Assembly (NCBI RefSeq): GCF_014297595.2
Contig: NZ_CP060414.2
Location: 930,001-994,000 of the forward strand
Direction: 5' to 3'
Origin: Neisseria musculi
GTDB lineage: Bacteria > Pseudomonadota > Gammaproteobacteria > Burkholderiales > Neisseriaceae
DNA length: 64,000 nt
Below the pieces are notes generated by a model that did not search any database, was not told the DNA's origin, and saw only the letters and a list, made by a program, of their open reading frames with translations. The position numbers and the translations under genes are program-made. Numbering within the stretch: position 1 is the stretch's first letter; each line of letters begins with the position of its first letter. Below are positions 40,546 through 49,127 of the stretch, in pieces.

Positions 40546-40916
40546 AACCGGCAGATATCCGCCCCCATCGTTTAATTACAGACGGCCTCCATACCACGCC
40601 CATGAGCCCAAGTCCGCCTGAAAAAAGCCGCCTGAAAACCACCTGCACATGAAAATTTATCAAACGATAGCCGATCCATTGAAAATAGGGGCATATTACC
40701 TGCCTGTCTCTCTTGAAGCCGCGATAAATCGGCTCGATTTTTGAGATAAAGCATTTTTGATTTTGTTTCACACCGTGCAACATTGTTTCAAATCCTGCCA
40801 CACAAAGGCAGGATTTTTTGCATCATCCGAAACTACGTGCTGGGATTGCTGGGCTCTTTTTGCATGGTACGGCATCATGTGTTCATCGAATAAACAAACA
40901 CCGAAGGAAAAACATC
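40546..40916. other. Spacer at the left edge of the Mu-like remnant
   Basis: No gene recognised. Contains a DUS at 40580 and a strong hairpin terminator at 40790-40816 (separate entry), which probably ended a lost phage transcript. Confidence 0.4.
40790..40816 (+). terminator. Rho-independent terminator
   Basis: AAATCCTGCC, a 7-nt loop and GGCAGGATTT followed by TTTT form a perfect 10-bp stem. No intact gene precedes it closely except uvrC, 245 nt upstream. Confidence 0.75.
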
Positions 40917-41262
40917 ATGATTATCCCCGCCCCTCAAAATGAAGACTACGGCTTTTTCGGCACCATCGGCCTGCATCACGCCCCGCAGGAGTTTTGGAAA
41001 CTGGCCGTGAGCGAAATTTGCAAAGCTACCCGCGAACACGCTGAAGACGTGGCTTTGTTTTTGGACAGCCGCCACGGCCGTCATTTTGCAGATGATGTTT
41101 TAAACGGCCTGCACAACGGCTTGAGCCGTCAAGAAGCGGTAACGGCAGAAACCGGCAAGTGGAGCCGCATGGACTTTCGATCGCCGCCTTGCCCGGGAAA
41201 CCGGCCTGCCGCAAACCACACCATACCTGCGCGGCCTGATTGCGGTTTTGGCCGCCCGGTAA
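40917..41262 (+). pseudogene. Mu-like prophage protein of unknown function, frameshifted
   Basis: ATG with GAAGGAAAAAC opens MIIPAPQNEDYGFFGTIGLH and continues through LDSRHGRHFADDVLNGLHNG, a sequence I associate with small proteins of Mu-like and other tailed prophages. One extra A near 41173 shifts the frame; the correct continuation WTFDRRLARETGLPQTTPYL and RGLIAVLAAR ends at 41262. Reconstructed it would be about 114 aa. It converges on the dam fragment, sharing a palindromic terminator. Function unknown. Confidence 0.65.
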
Positions 41263-41292
41263 GGTAAAATTCCCGATGTCGGGAATTTTACC
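41263..41292. terminator. Perfect 14-bp palindromic bidirectional terminator
   Basis: GGTAAAATTCCCGA, TG, TCGGGAATTTTACC. It starts at the stop of the plus-strand gene and lies 5 nt from the dam stop, so it serves two convergent genes. Confidence 0.85.
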
Positions 41293-41296
41293 CCGT

Positions 41297-41658
41297 TCAG
41301 TCATTGCAGATGACCAGCTCGCCGCTGGTCTTTTGCGTTTTGTCGCGGCCGACCGAATACGCCAGCTCCAAACGGGTGATGCTGAAATCCTTAAACAGCT
41401 CGAGAATATCCGGGTGGTCGTTGATGGAGAGCATAACTTTGCCTTTACTCTCCGCCATCACTTTGGCCCGCCGCTCATACTGCGCCCAATCAAGGCGCGG
41501 TCATAGCCTGCAAGCTGCCAATACGGCGGGTCGGCATAGAAGAAGATATGCTCGCGGTCGTAGCGTTTGAAGCATTTTTCCCAGGGCTCGTTTTCGATAT
41601 AGACACCGTTGAGCCGCTGCTGTGCGGCTTTCAGACGGCCACGCTCGGCAGCCCGCAC
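41297..41658 (-). pseudogene. DNA adenine methylase (D12 class) C-terminal fragment, frameshifted
   Basis: The upstream part contains the catalytic motif ADPPYWQLAGYD. A one-base shift right after it (near 41505) moves the frame to DWAQYERRAKVMAESKGKVM and LSINDHPDILELF, then a stop at 41297, matching phage Dam enzymes. The N-terminal half, with the AdoMet FxG motif, is missing: the frame meets the gpF fragment at about 41640, where a DUS (CTTTCAGACGGCC) sits exactly on the joint. Not functional. Confidence 0.78.
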
Positions 41659-42471
41659 CGGCTCAAAACCATCTACTTAACCAATATGCAGTCGGCCTAC
41701 ATGGCCACCGCTATGCCGAACGTTGATGCCCGCTTTGGTGCAGACTGCGGCATCGACTTCATCGACCACTGTGGGGTTTTCTTTCAGCCACACGCGCACA
41801 TTGTCTTTATCTTGGCCGATTTTGGCGCCGTTGTAGGCATGCCATGTGCCGGATTTTTCAACGATGCCGTATTTCACGCCCAAATCCACAAGTTCGCCTT
41901 CCCAACTGATGCCTTCGCCGTAGAGAATATCAAATTCGGCTTGTCGGAAAGGCGGGGCGACAATGATGAAGAGCACCGACACCCACCCTATTGGGAGTAC
42001 GCCGCCATCAAAGATGGGCGCACCCGCGAAAGCCACCGCCTGCTGCACGGCAAGGTGTACGCCGCCACTGACCCGGTTTGGGATACCCGCTATCCGCCGC
42101 TGGATTACCGTTGCCGCTGCCGCGTCAAACCGCTCTCCGAAGCGCGCGGTGCGGCCAAAGTGCTGCCCAGCCCCAAATTGGAAACGATAACGGTCGATAT
42201 CCGCACCAACGAATACACCGGCGAAGAGCGCTATGCCCAACGCACCGGCATCCGCATCAACGGCACCTTTGTGGCACCCAACGCCGGCTTCAATGCCAAT
42301 CAGGGCAAAGCCATGCTCAGCCGCATGGCGCGGGTGGCCGCCGAAAAAGCCCGGGCCGTCCACCCCGACATCGCCCGCACCGCCATGAAAGAGCTGGCGG
42401 CAGACAAACGTTTTAAAAACAGCCTACCCAAAGCCGTGCTGGCTTGGGTGTTGGATTTACTGAAAGGGTAA
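41636..42471 (+). pseudogene. Mu gpF-like minor head protein, interrupted by an antisense recA fragment
   Basis: [16 protein letters not shown] (from about 41660) is the start of the phage Mu gpF-like conserved region; the rest resumes at [20 protein letters not shown] (about 41978) and runs to the stop, including [17 protein letters not shown]. Between them lies foreign DNA (recA, separate entry). By chance the whole frame stays open, predicting a chimeric protein. The N-terminal portion of gpF is missing upstream of the DUS joint at 41640. gpF takes part in Mu head morphogenesis; this version is presumably dead. Confidence 0.78.
41740..41961 (-). pseudogene. recA: Internal/C-terminal fragment of recA
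   Basis: On the minus strand about 74 codons read [60 protein letters not shown] and [12 protein letters not shown], which is the RecA region covering the end of the ATPase core and the start of the C-terminal domain. Similarity stops sharply at both ends. It sits antisense in the gpF gene. It lacks the Walker motifs and cannot act. An intact recA is expected elsewhere. Confidence 0.9.
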
Positions 42472-42473
42472 AG

Positions 42474-42683
42474 ATGGCAGAGTTGGACTTAAGCCGGGAT
42501 ATTTATCGGGCAGCCTACACTATTGAAGACAGTGTGGATGTGGGAAGAAATTTAAAAGACGACAACACCATAGTGTTGGACTTCGGGGAAATCAACGTCA
42601 TCATTGACGATTTTCAAGCATTGGATATGATGCGGAAACTCGCCGCATTTTTTAATTATAAACTGGTGGATTTAGATGCTTGA
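42474..42683 (+). CDS. Small prophage protein, 69 aa
   Basis: Starts at 42474 (MAELDLSRDIYRAAYTIEDS), directly after gpF, and is acidic, with DFGEINVIIDDFQALDMMRKLAAFF. It overlaps gpG by 8 nt. No domain recognised; small genes in this position are common in Mu-like phages of Neisseria. It appears intact. Confidence 0.6.
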   Translation: MAELDLSRDIYRAAYTIEDSVDVGRNLKDDNTIVLDFGEINVIIDDFQALDMMRKLAAFFNYKLVDLDA

Positions 42684-43053
42684 AATCAGCTTAGATGCCA
42701 GTCAACTCGAACACGGTCTCAGCCAACTGTTGAAAAACGCCACCGACACCCGCCCCGTGATGCGTGCCATCGCTACCGAAATGGTCTCACTCACGGAAGA
42801 CAACTTCGAAAGTGAGGGCTGGGGTGGGCAAAAATGGAAGAGAAGCCGGCGCGTTGCCGACAACGGCGGCAAAACCCTGCAATTATCCGGCCGGATCGCC
42901 GCCGGCATCAGCACCCAGATCGGAAACGGCTTTGCCCGTATCGGCAGTAATAAAAAATATGCCGCCATCCACTACTTCGGCGGTAAAATCGAAGCCGAAA
43001 AGAAACTCATCGACACCGCCATCGCCATCGAATCCCTCAAAAGCGGCCTTTAA
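42676..43053 (+). pseudogene. Mu gpG-like virion morphogenesis protein, 3'-truncated
   Basis: The 125-aa frame begins LEISLDASQLEHGLSQLL and has the family features GWGGQKWKRSR, LQLSGRIAAGISTQIG and YAAIHYFGG. The usual C-terminal part (proline-rich PARPF segment and acidic tail) is replaced by IEAEKKLIDTAIAIESLKSGL, so the gene is cut or frame-changed near 42985. Tail-completion function in Mu. Marks the right edge of the remnant. Confidence 0.72.
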
Positions 43054-43924
43054 AAATAAAACGGGCAATCTGCCCGTTCACTTTATTTCACTAGTAACAT
43101 TGTTTCAAGTCCACTATTCCATAGTATCCACCACCATCTGGCTGAATCCCATTTAGCTCAGAGACTCTTGTATATTTATCTCAATGGGTTTCAATTTTCG
43201 CTTCAATATTATCTCCTATACTTTTCATATGTTTTACAAACAAATTCATTAGAATAATGATAACAATAGTAAGAAAATAATTTAGGTTTGAATATAAATC
43301 CTTTGTATTAAATTTTCTTCCATCCATTTGGGGATAAGTAAGTTTTATTATATCTTTGGTCAAATAACAAAACAACACAGCCCCACTCCTTCGCAACCTT
43401 GCTGTTGCCAACACAGAGCAGGAAAACAAACAGCCGCACCCCATGCCGTTTCAGACGGCCTCGGTTGCGGTGGCTGCAAAAAATGGTTGCCATTTATAGT
43501 TTCCTACGCCGGTATTTGCCGTATCAGGTTCACGGGCATCTCAGCCGCCCACCAGGCAGCGCCCCGACTAACTCAATAAAAATAAAAATATGATGAAATT
43601 ACCGCAAAAAGTGTAAGTCTAGGCTACCGTCCCAAACCAAAAGCAGAACATCGGCCAAGCTTTGCATAACTGAAGTCTGCATGCATCTCATTTAAATGAG
43701 AGAACGCAGATCGGCAATCGCGACAGATTGCGAAAATGAATATAACATACGATAACAAAAGAGTATCCAAGAAAATTACTTGGATATTTTGTACCGGAGG
43801 CCACCGCACATGCGGCTGCCGGCATTCTAGATAGTCGGCCCAATACGGCTATTCTTTTTTATTGACTACACAAACCGTCTCATTATCAGCCATCATGTAG
43901 CTTGGGAAACAGATCAGTTTTTTG
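43054..43924. other. AT-rich decayed stretch
   Basis: No supported gene. A minus-strand frame ending at 43181 encodes a hydrophobic piece (LNYFLTIVIIILMNLFVKHM) that could be the tail of a lost membrane protein. A hairpin TATCCAAG-AAAATTA-CTTGGATA followed by TTTTG at about 43767-43795 resembles a terminator. One DUS lies at 43450. Confidence 0.35.
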
Positions 43925-44165
43925 AGGGCTCAGCAGGGTTGGATGAGAACTGCTTCGACAGCAAGCGTAAAAAAGTGCGACAGGCAAAGTAGTGGTTTTC
44001 GGCATTCTCAAGCATTTCGGCAAGGTTGATACGGTCATGGCAAACCACACCAAAAAAAGCAAGCTTGTGCCTTACGCAAATGTAACAAAATTTACCGGAA
44101 ATTTTTTCACTTGTTTTTGAAATAAGGTAAGTTTCGTTTTAACTTTGGAACACCAAAACAGCCGC
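43925..44165 (+). pseudogene. IS1016-type (IS1595 family) transposase relic A
   Basis: Decayed coding text is readable: DENCFDSKRKK (intact copy: DESYFGGQRKGK), then VVVFGILKHFGKVDTVMANH (intact: VAVFGLLKRNGKVYTVAVPN), then after an internal deletion the C-terminal NKVSFVLTLEHQN-like segment. Several stops. No ends are recognisable. Confidence 0.65.
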
Positions 44166-44376
44166 TACCACTCCGGAGCTTTAGCATGATATTTGCGGCT
44201 GATTTAGCGCAGTCCCCAATTTTATTTGCCTGCAAAATACATACCGTGGTTGATGCGGAAATGGTTAAACTCACAAAAATCCAATACGCCATAATCTCTA
44301 TAAGGGTGATTTTCAATGCTTTTGAATAACCCCGGTAGAGTGCCTCAAAATTTTTGAAGGGTTGCGGCTTGTTGGT

Positions 44377-45198
44377 TTATGACGGTACTGCGCCTGCTGC
44401 CAGTATATTCCGCAGTTTTTTCAACTCTTCCCAAGCCTGTTTTTTCAGATGCGGCTGCCGCAACAGGCGGGCGGGGTGGGGAACGGTAAATGCGGGTGTG
44501 CTGCCGCACAGTTGCGCGATGGTTTCGGCGTAGTGCGGCTGCGAAAACACCTGTCCCAAAAACAGTATTGCCTGCGCCCGTGATGCAGCGAGTTCGGCCT
44601 GCATTTGCGGCAGTGCGGCGGCCATCTGCCCGGGCGGCGGCTCGGGGGTGAACACGGCGGCGGCTTTTATCCAGCTGGTTTTGTGGACATCGGCCGCCTT
44701 CAGGCCGATGGCGGCGAGCATATTGTCAAGCAGCACGCCTGTGTTGCCGCTGAACAGCCGGCCTATGGCGCTGTCTTCCGGGGCGGGGCAGATGCTGACC
44801 GCCATTACAGCAGCAGGCTGTATCTCGGCATCGTGCATCAACGGCATGATGTAGGCGGTGTTTTCAGACGGCATTTCCCGCGTTTCGGGCAGCACGGGTT
44901 CAGACGGCTTGCCGACTGGCGCAGCTATGTTTTTTTCAGGCGGCCTGCCGTGCGCAAAATGGCCGTCTGAAACTTTGGCAGCGGATTTGACGGCAGCCGT
45001 TGCCGCCAAGCGCGCGGTTGCGGCGGCCGGCGTGCGGGCTGCGGGTTGAGGCGCGACAGTAGTTTGCAGTGGTGTTTGGGGTGCGCCCTGCGGGATATGC
45101 GCGGCGGTTTCGGCAGGCAGCACTTTTGCACCCTTGTTCAGCCACATCGGCCCCAAGCCCAGTGCTTCGTGCAAATGCAGATAACGGCTGCTTAACAT
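44377..45198 (-). CDS. Uracil-DNA glycosylase-superfamily protein (family 4-like)
   Basis: Start at 45198 (MLSSRYLHLHEALGLGPMWL, site GGAG) gives 273 aa. Residues 25-120 are an Ala/Pro-rich, low-complexity linker; the C-terminal half has the UDG fold motifs SICPAPEDSAIGRLFSGNTG and LDNMLAAIGL, TSWIKAAAVFTPEPP, ILFLGQV and TVPHPARLLRQP. The four cysteines that hold the iron-sulfur cluster in family 4 enzymes are not evident, so this is a divergent or cluster-free member; activity is uncertain. It overlaps rimI by 7 nt, in a tsaB-rimI-udg operon also seen in other Neisseria. Confidence 0.75.
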   Translation of the reverse strand: MLSSRYLHLHEALGLGPMWLNKGAKVLPAETAAHIPQGAPQTPLQTTVAPQPAARTPAAATARLAATAAVKSAAKVSDGHFAHGRPPEKNIAAPVGKPSEPVLPETREMPSENTAYIMPLMHDAEIQPAAVMAVSICPAPEDSAIGRLFSGNTGVLLDNMLAAIGLKAADVHKTSWIKAAAVFTPEPPPGQMAAALPQMQAELAASRAQAILFLGQVFSQPHYAETIAQLCGSTPAFTVPHPARLLRQPHLKKQAWEELKKLRNILAAGAVPS

Positions 45199-45638
45199 AA
45201 TTTCTCCATTAAAACAGCATCTTCCCACGCACCTCCGGGCAGCGGGTAATAGGCTTTGCGGCGGCCGTATTCGCTGAAACCGTGTTTGCGGTAGAGCGCC
45301 TGCGCGGCAAGGTTGGCGGCGCGGACTTCCAAAAACAGCCGCTCGGCATGCTGCACCGCAGCCGTATGAAACCATGCCGCCATCAGCCGCGAAGCCAAAC
45401 CGGCGCGGCGGCGAACGGGGGCGGTGGCAATCAGATGCAGCTCCGATTCGCCGCACAAGGTCTGCCACACGGCAAAGCCGCCGATGGTGCCATCGGCTTC
45501 AGCCAACACGGTTACGCTGTCGAAACGGTTGTTTAAGGCCGTCTGAAACTGCGCAGCAGACCACGGCGACGGGTTGCATTGCGCATCGAGTGCGGCCAGC
45601 GCGGAGCAGTCTGCGGGCAAGGCGGGACGGATAATCAC
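45192..45638 (-). CDS. rimI: Ribosomal protein S18-alanine N-acetyltransferase RimI
   Basis: A 148-aa GNAT protein with motif A LIATAPVRRRAGLASRLMAA (acetyl-CoA binding R/Q-x-x-G-x-G/A) and the RimI-like LEVRAANLAAQALYRKHGFSEYGRRKAYY. It acetylates the N-terminal Ala of S18. It overlaps tsaB by 4 nt and the UDG-like gene by 7 nt. tsaB-rimI adjacency is widespread. Confidence 0.93.
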   Translation of the reverse strand: MIIRPALPADCSALAALDAQCNPSPWSAAQFQTALNNRFDSVTVLAEADGTIGGFAVWQTLCGESELHLIATAPVRRRAGLASRLMAAWFHTAAVQHAERLFLEVRAANLAAQALYRKHGFSEYGRRKAYYPLPGGAWEDAVLMEKLC

Positions 45639-46309
45639 AGCGCGCCCTTTTGTTCGGCCTGCTCTTTGGCGGTGAGCGCGATTTTATTTCGCACATACAG
45701 CAAGCCCGCACGGGCGGCATCGGTGGCGGGGTAGCGTCCGCTTGCGGCCAGGTCGAGATAGTCTGCCGCAGTGGGCATCTGCGCCGTGCCGCCAAAGGGT
45801 GGTTTCTCGTTCAGCGCAAAGGCATTGCCTATCCCCTGCGGTTCGGCGCAAGCTGCCGGCGGCGCGATGTCTGCGGCTTTGCCTATTTGGTAACCGCTCA
45901 GGCGGCGGTGGTTTTCGGTGTCGAACCAGGCATAAAACACTTCGCCCATGCGCGCATCGGTGGCCGCCAATACACACGGTGCGCTGATTTGGTATGCCAC
46001 CGCATCCAAACACGGCACGCCGACAAGCGGCAGGTTGAACGGTGCCGCCAAGCCCTGCGCCACGCCTGCGCCGATGCGCAAACCGGTAAATGCGCCGGGG
46101 CCTTGTGCGTAAACAATTCCGCCCAAACCGGCCGCCGTGATGCCTGCTTCGGCCAGCAGCGCGCCGATGTGCGGCAGAATCAGCTCAGACTGGCGGTTGC
46201 CTGCGTTTTCGTGGCGGAGCAGGGTTTGCCCGTCCGCGCGCAAGGCCAGCGACAGAAACGGAGTGCTGGTGTCGATGGCTAAAACGGGGCGGGAAAAGTC
46301 GGCTTGCAT
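45635..46309 (-). CDS. tsaB: tRNA threonylcarbamoyladenosine biosynthesis protein TsaB
   Basis: Start at 46309 (MQADFSRPVLAIDTSTPFLS) gives 224 aa; the open frame extends 121 codons upstream, but that part reads as nonsense across repeats. LAIDTS, GNRQSELILPHIGALL, GIVYAQGPGAFTGLRIG and the YPTAxD-like region are typical. TsaB is the non-catalytic partner of TsaD in t6A37 formation, essential in most bacteria. First gene of tsaB-rimI-udg. Confidence 0.95.
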   Translation of the reverse strand: MQADFSRPVLAIDTSTPFLSLALRADGQTLLRHENAGNRQSELILPHIGALLAEAGITAAGLGGIVYAQGPGAFTGLRIGAGVAQGLAAPFNLPLVGVPCLDAVAYQISAPCVLAATDARMGEVFYAWFDTENHRRLSGYQIGKAADIAPPAACAEPQGIGNAFALNEKPPFGGTAQMPTAADYLDLAASGRYPATDAARAGLLYVRNKIALTAKEQAEQKGAL

Positions 46310-46510
46310 GGCGGGCAATCGAAAGTGGTCGGACGGGGCATTATACCTGAGGCAGGGGCAATTTATCAGCGTGCCGGAAGCGGCCGGGGCTGTTTCGGCA
46401 TTCAAGCCGCAAGAAGTTTGTCTGTCGTTGTTTCCGTGCCGGGCAACTGCAACATTCGGCGTCTGTGTCGGTTTCACCGGTGCTTCAATAGGTTGGCCGG
46501 TTTGATTCAG

Positions 46511-46530
46511 GTTCCCGCCGGCACGGGAAT
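46511..46530. repeat. dRS3-like repeat unit, one mismatch
   Basis: GTTCCC-GCCGGCAC-GGGAAT differs from the dRS3 consensus only at the first base. Confidence 0.55.
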
Positions 46531-46843
46531 GGCGGCATTTCAGCCTTTCAGACGGCCTGCAAACCATACGGGTGATGGCGTACCGATGGTATTTGCGCGG
46601 CGGCATTACCGGTTTTTGCCCGAAGAGAGCGGTTGTGAAACCGCTGAAAGGGCAGCGGAACCGGTGCCGCATTATCCCGTTGCCGCAGCGTGCCGCCCGG
46701 TGTTGAAACCGTGCATTCAGGATGGGCGGGTAATTTTGATACAGAAAAATACTTTGGCTGATGGTTTTTTAAGCGGATGTGTAAGTATTGTGTATGATTG
46801 TGTTAAAATTTGCTGTGCAAACATAAAGCACAAACAATCGGGC

Positions 46844-46872
46844 AGGCCGTCTGAAGAATTTTCAGACGGCCT
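46844..46872 (+). terminator. Inverted DUS pair in the leader of the moxR-type gene
   Basis: AGGCCGTCTGAAGAA with TTTTCAGACGGCCT, between the likely -10 at 46793 and the start codon at 46907; it could attenuate transcription of moxR or stop upstream transcripts. Confidence 0.5.
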
Positions 46873-46906
46873 GAATATACCCCGCAACCCATTTGACAGC
46901 CCTCTG

Positions 46907-47818
46907 ATGAATACCGACATACAACACGCACTACAACAGCTCAACACGCTGATTCTAGGGAAAGAAAACGTTTTACAGCAACTGTTTGCCGCCGTGCTTG
47001 CCGGCGGCCATGTTTTGCTCGAAGACGTGCCCGGCGTGGGCAAAACCACGCTGGCACACGGCGTGGCGGCAGTTTTGGGCCTGGATTACCGCCGTGTGCA
47101 GTTTACCAACGATATGCTGCCCTCCGATCTGCTGGGCATCAATGTTTACCGCCCCAACGAAGGCCGGTTTGAGTTCCACCCCGGCCCTGTGTTCCATCAC
47201 TTTTTATTGGCCGATGAAATCAACCGCGCTTCGCCCAAACTGCAATCGGCGCTGCTGGAAGCGATGGAGGAGCGTCAGGTATCGGTGGACGGGCAAACCT
47301 ACGCGCTGCCCGGGCCGTTTATCGTGATCGCCACCCAAAACCCCGCCGAACAGCTCGGCACCTTTCCCCTGCCCGAATCGCAACTCGACCGCTTTATGAT
47401 GCGCCTGAGCATGGGCTACCCCGCCGCCGATGCCGAAAAACGGCTGTATGCCGAAGGCAGCGGCCGCCGCAACCTGCCTGCACTTCAGGCCGTTTGCGAT
47501 GCCGCAACGCTCGCACAATGGCAGCGGCAGGCCGCGCAGGTGAAATGTTCGCAGGCGGCCGCCGATTATGTGTACCGCCTTGTGCAGGCCACGCGCCAAC
47601 CCGGCCGTTTCGTGATCGGCTTAAGCCCGCGTGCGGGTTTGGCGGTGGTGGCCGCGGCCAAGGCGCGGGCGTTTATGCTGGGCAGGCCGCATGTGCTGCC
47701 CGAAGATATAAAAGCCGTGTGGGTGCCGGTGGCCAACCACCGTTTGCAACCCGTGCAGCAGGGTTTGACCGGCGCACAGATTCTCGCGGATCTGCTCAAT
47801 CATGTTGCCGTTGCCTAA
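46907..47818 (+). CDS. MoxR-family AAA+ ATPase
   Basis: Start at 46907 (MNTDIQHALQQLNTLILGKE) gives 303 aa; the frame is open far upstream without support. The AAA_3 core is clear: Walker A EDVPGVGKTTL (39-49), Walker B LLADEINRASPKLQSALLEA, sensor GPFIVIATQNPAEQLGTFPLPESQLDRFMM, and the C-terminal lid with SPRAGLAVVAAAKA. MoxR ATPases act as chaperones for metal-dependent or VWA proteins and are usually paired with DUF58 and transglutaminase-like genes, as here. It overlaps the DUF58 gene by 17 nt. Confidence 0.92.
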   Translation: MNTDIQHALQQLNTLILGKENVLQQLFAAVLAGGHVLLEDVPGVGKTTLAHGVAAVLGLDYRRVQFTNDMLPSDLLGINVYRPNEGRFEFHPGPVFHHFLLADEINRASPKLQSALLEAMEERQVSVDGQTYALPGPFIVIATQNPAEQLGTFPLPESQLDRFMMRLSMGYPAADAEKRLYAEGSGRRNLPALQAVCDAATLAQWQRQAAQVKCSQAAADYVYRLVQATRQPGRFVIGLSPRAGLAVVAAAKARAFMLGRPHVLPEDIKAVWVPVANHRLQPVQQGLTGAQILADLLNHVAVA

Positions 47819-48746
47819 ACGCCGTCTGAATGCCGTGCAGGAGGGGGCTGCTTCTGCCGCCGCGCTGCATTGCCGCCCTACCCGCTTGGGGGTGGGGCTG
47901 GCGGTAACGGTGCTGCTGTTGTGGCTGGTGGGGCTGAACTATCAGGTTAATCTGGCTTATGCCGCCGCTTTCTGGCTGGCGGGGTTTTTGCTGGTGTCGG
48001 TGCTGCTCAACCTGCGCCAGCTTTCGGTTTTTCAGATAACGGCGGAGATGCCGGCCGAAGTGTTTGCCGGCGGCCATGCCGTGCTGGAGCTGACCGCTGC
48101 CGGCAACACCCGCCGCCTGCTGTGGTTGTGCAGCGGAGATGATTTGGCTGATACGCACACGCCGCCTGCAAAATTGTGGCAGGCCTGGCATATCGGTTCA
48201 GACGGCCTGCCTGTTTTTCAATGGCGCATTCCCGCCCTGATGCGCGGCTATCTGCGCATACCGCCGCTGCATGCGGCCTCGGTGGCGCCGTTCGGCGTGA
48301 GCATGGTGCAGTGCGTGCGGCGCTGGTCGGACGAAGCAGTGGTGTTTCCCGCACCCGTTCCCCACGATGTGCCCGATATACCCGCCCGCAGCGGTGAAGC
48401 CGACCGGCAGCGCCCGCCCGCGCAGGGCGGCGGCGATTTGGCCTATTTGCAGATGCACCAACAGGGCGCATCGTTGCAGCACGTTGCCTGGAAAACCTAT
48501 GCCAAAACCGGCGAAATGCTCGACAAACGCTTTGAAGAGCCGCAACAGGCCGCCCGCAACACCATTATTTCCTATGCAGACTACCCCGCCGTCAGCGACA
48601 AAGAGCGCTTGGCGGGCTTGCTGTGTTTCCGTGTGCTTGAAGCCGAACGCCTCGGCCTGCCGTATTCGCTGGAGCTGCCGCAGCGGCTGATTTCCCCACA
48701 GCACGGCCAGCGGGAAAAGTGTTTGACGGCGCTGGCATTGTGGTAG
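47802..48746 (+). CDS. DUF58 family membrane protein
   Basis: The 314-aa protein has two adjacent N-terminal helices (about 27-68) followed by a beta-rich region and the DUF58 block (GEADRQRPPAQGGGDLAYLQMHQQ, LQHVAWKTYAKTGEMLDKRF). DUF58 proteins are VWA-like partners of MoxR ATPases; the role of the trio is unknown but is linked to envelope processes. Translationally coupled to the moxR-type gene. Confidence 0.9.
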   Translation: MLPLPKRRLNAVQEGAASAAALHCRPTRLGVGLAVTVLLLWLVGLNYQVNLAYAAAFWLAGFLLVSVLLNLRQLSVFQITAEMPAEVFAGGHAVLELTAAGNTRRLLWLCSGDDLADTHTPPAKLWQAWHIGSDGLPVFQWRIPALMRGYLRIPPLHAASVAPFGVSMVQCVRRWSDEAVVFPAPVPHDVPDIPARSGEADRQRPPAQGGGDLAYLQMHQQGASLQHVAWKTYAKTGEMLDKRFEEPQQAARNTIISYADYPAVSDKERLAGLLCFRVLEAERLGLPYSLELPQRLISPQHGQREKCLTALALW

Positions 48747-49127
48747 CGGCAAACGGCGCGCATCGGGCCGCCGGCGGGTGCCCCGGCTCAAAGAGAACGG
48801 TTTTGCAGGCCGCCGGCATTGCGGCGGTCTAAAACACACCGATCCTCAATAGCCGGCTCCGTATTTGACATCATAACTGTGTTGGCCGGTTGGGTATGGG
48901 TGTCGTCAGATCGGCCGGACGGTAAAACCGGCTTACCCTTGATTCATTGCGGCGCGGTTACACTCCGGTTTGCCGAGAGCGGCTTTGCAGGCCGCCCAAG
49001 CGGCAGCAAAATCAGGTTCCATACGCCCACACGACCTTGCTGAGCGATACCGGAAACATGTGAATCCGCTATATAAAGGCCGTCTGAATCGCGGCCGTCT
49101 GAAAAGCCATATTGAACCCATAACATT
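48747..49127. other. Spacer with Correia-like pieces and DUS copies ahead of tgpA
   Basis: Contains a partial Correia internal segment at 48783-48835 (GGCTCAAAGAGAACGGTTTTGC), a fuller element at 48936-49074 and two direct DUS copies at 49079 and 49095. The insertion separates tgpA from its DUF58 partner. Confidence 0.5.
48936..49074. repeat. Correia-like element
   Basis: Starts near CCTTGATTCATTGCGGCG, includes GGCTTTGCAGGCCGCCCAAGCGGCAGCAAAATC, and ends CGGAAACATGTGAATCCGCTATAT, matching the terminal and internal parts of the family. Confidence 0.5.

Larger units (their letters stand above)
46310..46906. other. Intergenic region between divergent tsaB and moxR-type genes, repeat-rich
   Basis: Contains a dRS3-like unit at 46511, a partial Correia-like internal segment near 46630-46700 (GGTTGTGAAACCGCTGAAAGGG), an extended -10 TGTATGAT (46793-46798) facing the moxR-type gene, and an inverted DUS pair. 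No gene. Confidence 0.5.

Noticed and set aside
41270..41286. ATTCCC-GATGTC-GGGAAT as a dRS3 unit
   Set aside because: Spacing is 6, not 8, and it is the core of a longer 14-bp palindromic terminator.
41677..42363. 228-aa minus-strand ORF as one gene
   Set aside because: Only about 74 codons are RecA-like; the rest is the antisense of gpF.
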